Position numbers and translations under genes: made by a program. Positions 4,016 through 5,863 of a stretch of DNA of 5,863 nt are shown here, piece by piece; the stretch's first letter is position 1; every line of letters begins with the position of its first letter. This stretch comes from an uncultured Pseudomonadota bacterium (GTDB taxonomy: Bacteria > Pseudomonadota > Gammaproteobacteria > Burkholderiales > Rhodocyclaceae), in NCBI GenBank assembly GCA_903939665.1, contig CAJAHZ010000504.1, forward strand, positions 1-5,863, in the 5' to 3' direction. The notes under the pieces were generated by a model. That model saw only the letters and a program-made list of their open reading frames with translations, was not told where the DNA came from and did not search any database.

Positions 4016-5863
4016 CTACTTCTGTGTTTCAACCATCATCAAGGGCTCGTCCGATGCAACGACGGGAGCTGGACGCTTGCGACGCGGACGGGGCGCTTCG
4101 CTCACAACAGCTTCCGGTTGCCAGGACTGCGCTTTGCCGCTGCTCGTTTCAACCATGACAAGACCGCTTTGCTCTAGGGCCTGGTCGATGTTAATCGCGG
4201 CCGGCGCTGCCACGGGTGCTGGTTCGACGATCGCAGGTTCGGCTTGAACAACAGGCGTTACGACGATTTCCTGTACCGGTGCCGCAACAACTTCAGCGAT
4301 CGGCGGAACGACGACGACTTCCATCGGAACAACTTCCGTAACAATGGCAATCGCTTCGACAGGCGTGGTGACGCGAAGATCCGGAGCATCAGTCACTGGT
4401 TCAGGAACATTTTGATCGCGGGTCGCTTCAACGCTAAGCGGCACGGCTGGAACAAGCACTACGACGGGTGCGACGGCTGCAGAGACTGTTTCAACGACGA
4501 CGGCCTGGCTCGTGGCGGGTGCGACTGTTGCTTCGCCAGCCTGATCGTTCGCCTGGTTCTCACGTGGTTCCCCGCGTTCGCGGCGGCCACCGCGACGGCC
4601 CCGACGACGCGCGTTGCCGCTGCTGCCTTCTTCTGTGCTTTGCTCCGGAGCGCCGGGCGCTAACCCTGCAGCGATTGGTAACACCTCGGCGGCTGGTGCT
4701 GCCGCAACTTGATCCTTGCGGTCCGGGCGTGGCTCGCCACGCTGGCGACGCGGCTCACGCGCCTCCTTCGGCTCGCGTGGCTTTTGATTCTCGTCACGAC
4801 CCTGTCCTTGAGCCGGCCGCGGCTCGCGCGCTTCTTTCTGTTCGCGATTGCCCCGTGGCTCACGGCCTTCGCGACCTTCACGGTCTTCGTTGTTACGGTT
4901 GTTGCGGCCACCCCGGCGACCGTCGCGTTGCCCTTCTCGCGGCGAATTCGCTGGACGTGGCCTCTTCTCCGGTTCTGGCGCGACGACTGGTGCGGGCGTG
5001 CTGCGGAACCATGAAAGAATCGTTGCAACGAAACCTTTTCCTTCATCCGTCGCAGCCTTTGCTTCCGCCTTGGGTTTTTCGGCAACGATCGGTGCGGGTT
5101 GCGCCGGTGTAATGCCCTTGATTGCGGCTTCCTGGCGTGGCACCTTGGCTTCACCACTTGCGGAAGATTGCTTTGCATCTTCTTCGCTCGGCACATCGAC
5201 CATTTTGTACGACGGCTGCTGCAGATCGTCCTGATTCAGTTCGTCATGACGCAGGCGGATAATGCTGTGCTGTGGTGTTTCGAGATGAATGTTCGGAATC
5301 AACAGAATATTCACCTTGTGCCGCAGCTCAATGGCTTGAATGTCAGCGCGTTTTTCGTTGAGCAGGAAAGTCGCAACGTCAACCGGAACCTGCGTTCGCA
5401 CGGTGGCCGTGTTGTCCTTCATTGCTTCCTCTTCGAGGATGCGCAGGATGTGCAGTGCGGCGGACTCGGCGCTGCGAATGTGACCGGTACCGGAGCAGCG
5501 CGGGCAGGGGATGTAGCTCGTTTCAGCGAGTGCCGGGCGAAGGCGCTGACGGGATAGCTCCATCAGGCCGAAGCGGCTGATCTTGCCCGTTTGCACGCGC
5601 GCCCGATCAAAGCGCAATCCGTCGCGCAGGCGATTTTCGACTTCGCGCTGGTTGCGCTGATTTTCCATGTCGATGAAGTCGATGACGATCAGGCCACCGA
5701 GGTCGCGCAGGCGCAATTGACGAGCCACTTCTTCAGCGGCTTCGAGGTTGGTTTTGAACGCGGTTTCTTCGATGTCCGCGCCACGTGTCGAGCGACCGGA
5801 GTTGACGTCAACCGAGACAAGCGCTTCGGTATGGTCGATAACGATGGCGCCGCCCGACGGCAA
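4016..5863 (-). CDS. rne: Ribonuclease E, C-terminal 615 residues (5' end outside window)
   Basis: Endoribonuclease that cuts single-stranded AU-rich RNA, starts most mRNA decay, processes rRNA and tRNA precursors, and scaffolds the degradosome. The reading frame is open at the window edge, where a TTG leucine codon falls in LPSGG; by alignment with E. coli RNase E about 284 N-terminal residues (S1, 5'-sensor, RNase H-like parts) are missing. In fragment numbering the metal-binding catalytic Asp19 (SVDVNS) and Asp62 (VIDFIDM) match E. coli Asp303 and Asp346 with identical 43-residue spacing. The zinc-link Cys120 and Cys123 (CPRCSGTG) match Cys404 and Cys407, and the small dimerisation domain runs to about 220. 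From about 221 to the TAG stop the protein is low-complexity and probably disordered: an amphipathic helix near 278-287, an Arg-rich stretch at 300-384, a second Arg cluster at 419-434, a Val/Ala/Pro-rich stretch, and a conserved-looking C-terminus. The long tail and membrane-anchor motif favour RNase E over RNase G. Estimated full length is about 900 residues. Confidence 0.97.
   Translation of the reverse strand: MPSGGAIVIDHTEALVSVDVNSGRSTRGADIEETAFKTNLEAAEEVARQLRLRDLGGLIVIDFIDMENQRNQREVENRLRDGLRFDRARVQTGKISRFGLMELSRQRLRPALAETSYIPCPRCSGTGHIRSAESAALHILRILEEEAMKDNTATVRTQVPVDVATFLLNEKRADIQAIELRHKVNILLIPNIHLETPQHSIIRLRHDELNQDDLQQPSYKMVDVPSEEDAKQSSASGEAKVPRQEAAIKGITPAQPAPIVAEKPKAEAKAATDEGKGFVATILSWFRSTPAPVVAPEPEKRPRPANSPREGQRDGRRGGRNNRNNEDREGREGREPRGNREQKEAREPRPAQGQGRDENQKPREPKEAREPRRQRGEPRPDRKDQVAAAPAAEVLPIAAGLAPGAPEQSTEEGSSGNARRRGRRGGRRERGEPRENQANDQAGEATVAPATSQAVVVETVSAAVAPVVVLVPAVPLSVEATRDQNVPEPVTDAPDLRVTTPVEAIAIVTEVVPMEVVVVPPIAEVVAAPVQEIVVTPVVQAEPAIVEPAPVAAPAAINIDQALEQSGLVMVETSSGKAQSWQPEAVVSEAPRPRRKRPAPVVASDEPLMMVETQK
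4562..4609 (-). other. Second arginine cluster of RNase E
   Basis: Fragment residues 419-434 read RRRGRRGGRRERGEPR, an RGG-like basic block separated from the first Arg-rich region by about 34 Ala/Pro/Gly-rich residues. It is probably another RNA-contact site; a role in condensate formation is possible but only inferred. Confidence 0.5.
4712..4966 (-). other. Arginine-rich, repeat-bearing RNA-binding-like region of RNase E
   Basis: Fragment residues 300-384 are dominated by Arg, Glu, Gly, Pro and Asn with almost no hydrophobic residues. KEAREPR occurs twice (residues 343-349 at 4817-4837 and 366-372 at 4748-4768) with different codons, plus a related REPRGNRE at 334-341. Arg-rich segments in E. 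coli RNase E bind RNA and flank the RhlB helicase site; the same role is likely here by position and composition. Confidence 0.6.
5003..5032 (-). other. Membrane-targeting amphipathic helix-like segment in RNase E
   Basis: This encodes FVATILSWFR (fragment residues 278-287), preceded by GKG and followed by STPAP. It is an isolated hydrophobic and aromatic island in an otherwise polar Ala/Glu/Lys/Pro linker just after the catalytic half. E. coli RNase E has a membrane-targeting amphipathic helix at the equivalent place (about residues 565-585), so this segment probably ties the enzyme to the inner membrane. Function is inferred from position and composition. Confidence 0.6.
5483..5506 (-). other. 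RNase E zinc-link motif (CPRCSGTG)
   Basis: This encodes fragment residues 120-127. The two cysteines, from each of two protomers, hold one zinc ion and stabilise the dimer in the E. coli enzyme. The spacing from the first catalytic Asp (101 residues) equals that in E. coli, so the motif is intact. Confidence 0.9.

Noticed and set aside
4712..4966. DNA-level tandem repeat or CRISPR-like array in the repetitive rne region
   Set aside because: The repetition is at the protein level (Arg/Glu/Pro codons) with different synonymous codons and irregular spacing; there are no uniform repeats and spacers.
4468..5112. 214-codon plus-strand open frame opposite the RNase E tail, with overlapping shorter frames at 4244-4663 and 4848-5234
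   Set aside because: These frames arise from the low-complexity Arg/Pro/Ala codons of rne read backwards; the translations are Arg/Leu/Ala-rich with no domain.
4660..5196. 178-codon minus-strand frame overlapping rne in another phase
   Set aside because: It is an out-of-frame reading of the same low-complexity rne region, while the rne frame continues intact through it to a normal stop.

Overview
This 5.86 kb window is ordinary chromosomal housekeeping DNA, most likely from a Gram-negative betaproteobacterium. That placement rests on protein resemblance (AspC/TyrB-type aminotransferase, UvrB and an RNase E with a long disordered tail), on GC-rich wobble positions, and on my recollection that these four genes cluster in betaproteobacteria. 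I cannot name the genus; a Rhodocyclales-like organism is plausible, but this is inference.

Layout: (1) positions 1-1010, minus strand: a class I aromatic/aspartate aminotransferase (tyrB-like), whose C-terminal end lies outside the window. (2) 1011-1161: a 151 bp divergent intergenic region holding the aminotransferase ribosome binding site, a small palindrome and a TATAAT box just upstream of uvrB. (3) 1162-3237, plus strand: a complete uvrB for the damage-recognition helicase-like subunit of nucleotide excision repair. (4) 3238-3426: a 189 bp gap with two short inverted repeats and no convincing gene. (5) 3427-3945, plus strand: a complete low-molecular-weight protein-tyrosine phosphatase. 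(6) About 3965-3997: a strong, nearly symmetric terminator between converging genes. (7) 4016-5863, minus strand: the C-terminal 615 residues of RNase E (rne), covering the catalytic aspartates, the zinc-link and the whole disordered scaffold region. Its N-terminal S1 and RNase H-like part lies outside the window.

The genes do not form one pathway. They cover amino-acid transamination, DNA repair, phosphotyrosine signalling and RNA decay. uvrB and the phosphatase run in the same direction, but the 189 bp gap means co-transcription cannot be assumed. rne converges on the phosphatase and shares its terminator.

I found no mobile element, CRISPR array, tRNA or rRNA, and no sign of a new multi-gene system. 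The points most worth a second look are the possible leaderless start of uvrB, and the short linear motifs in the RNase E tail: a membrane-anchor-like helix, Arg-rich repeats and a duplicated L-x-MVET motif at the C-terminus.
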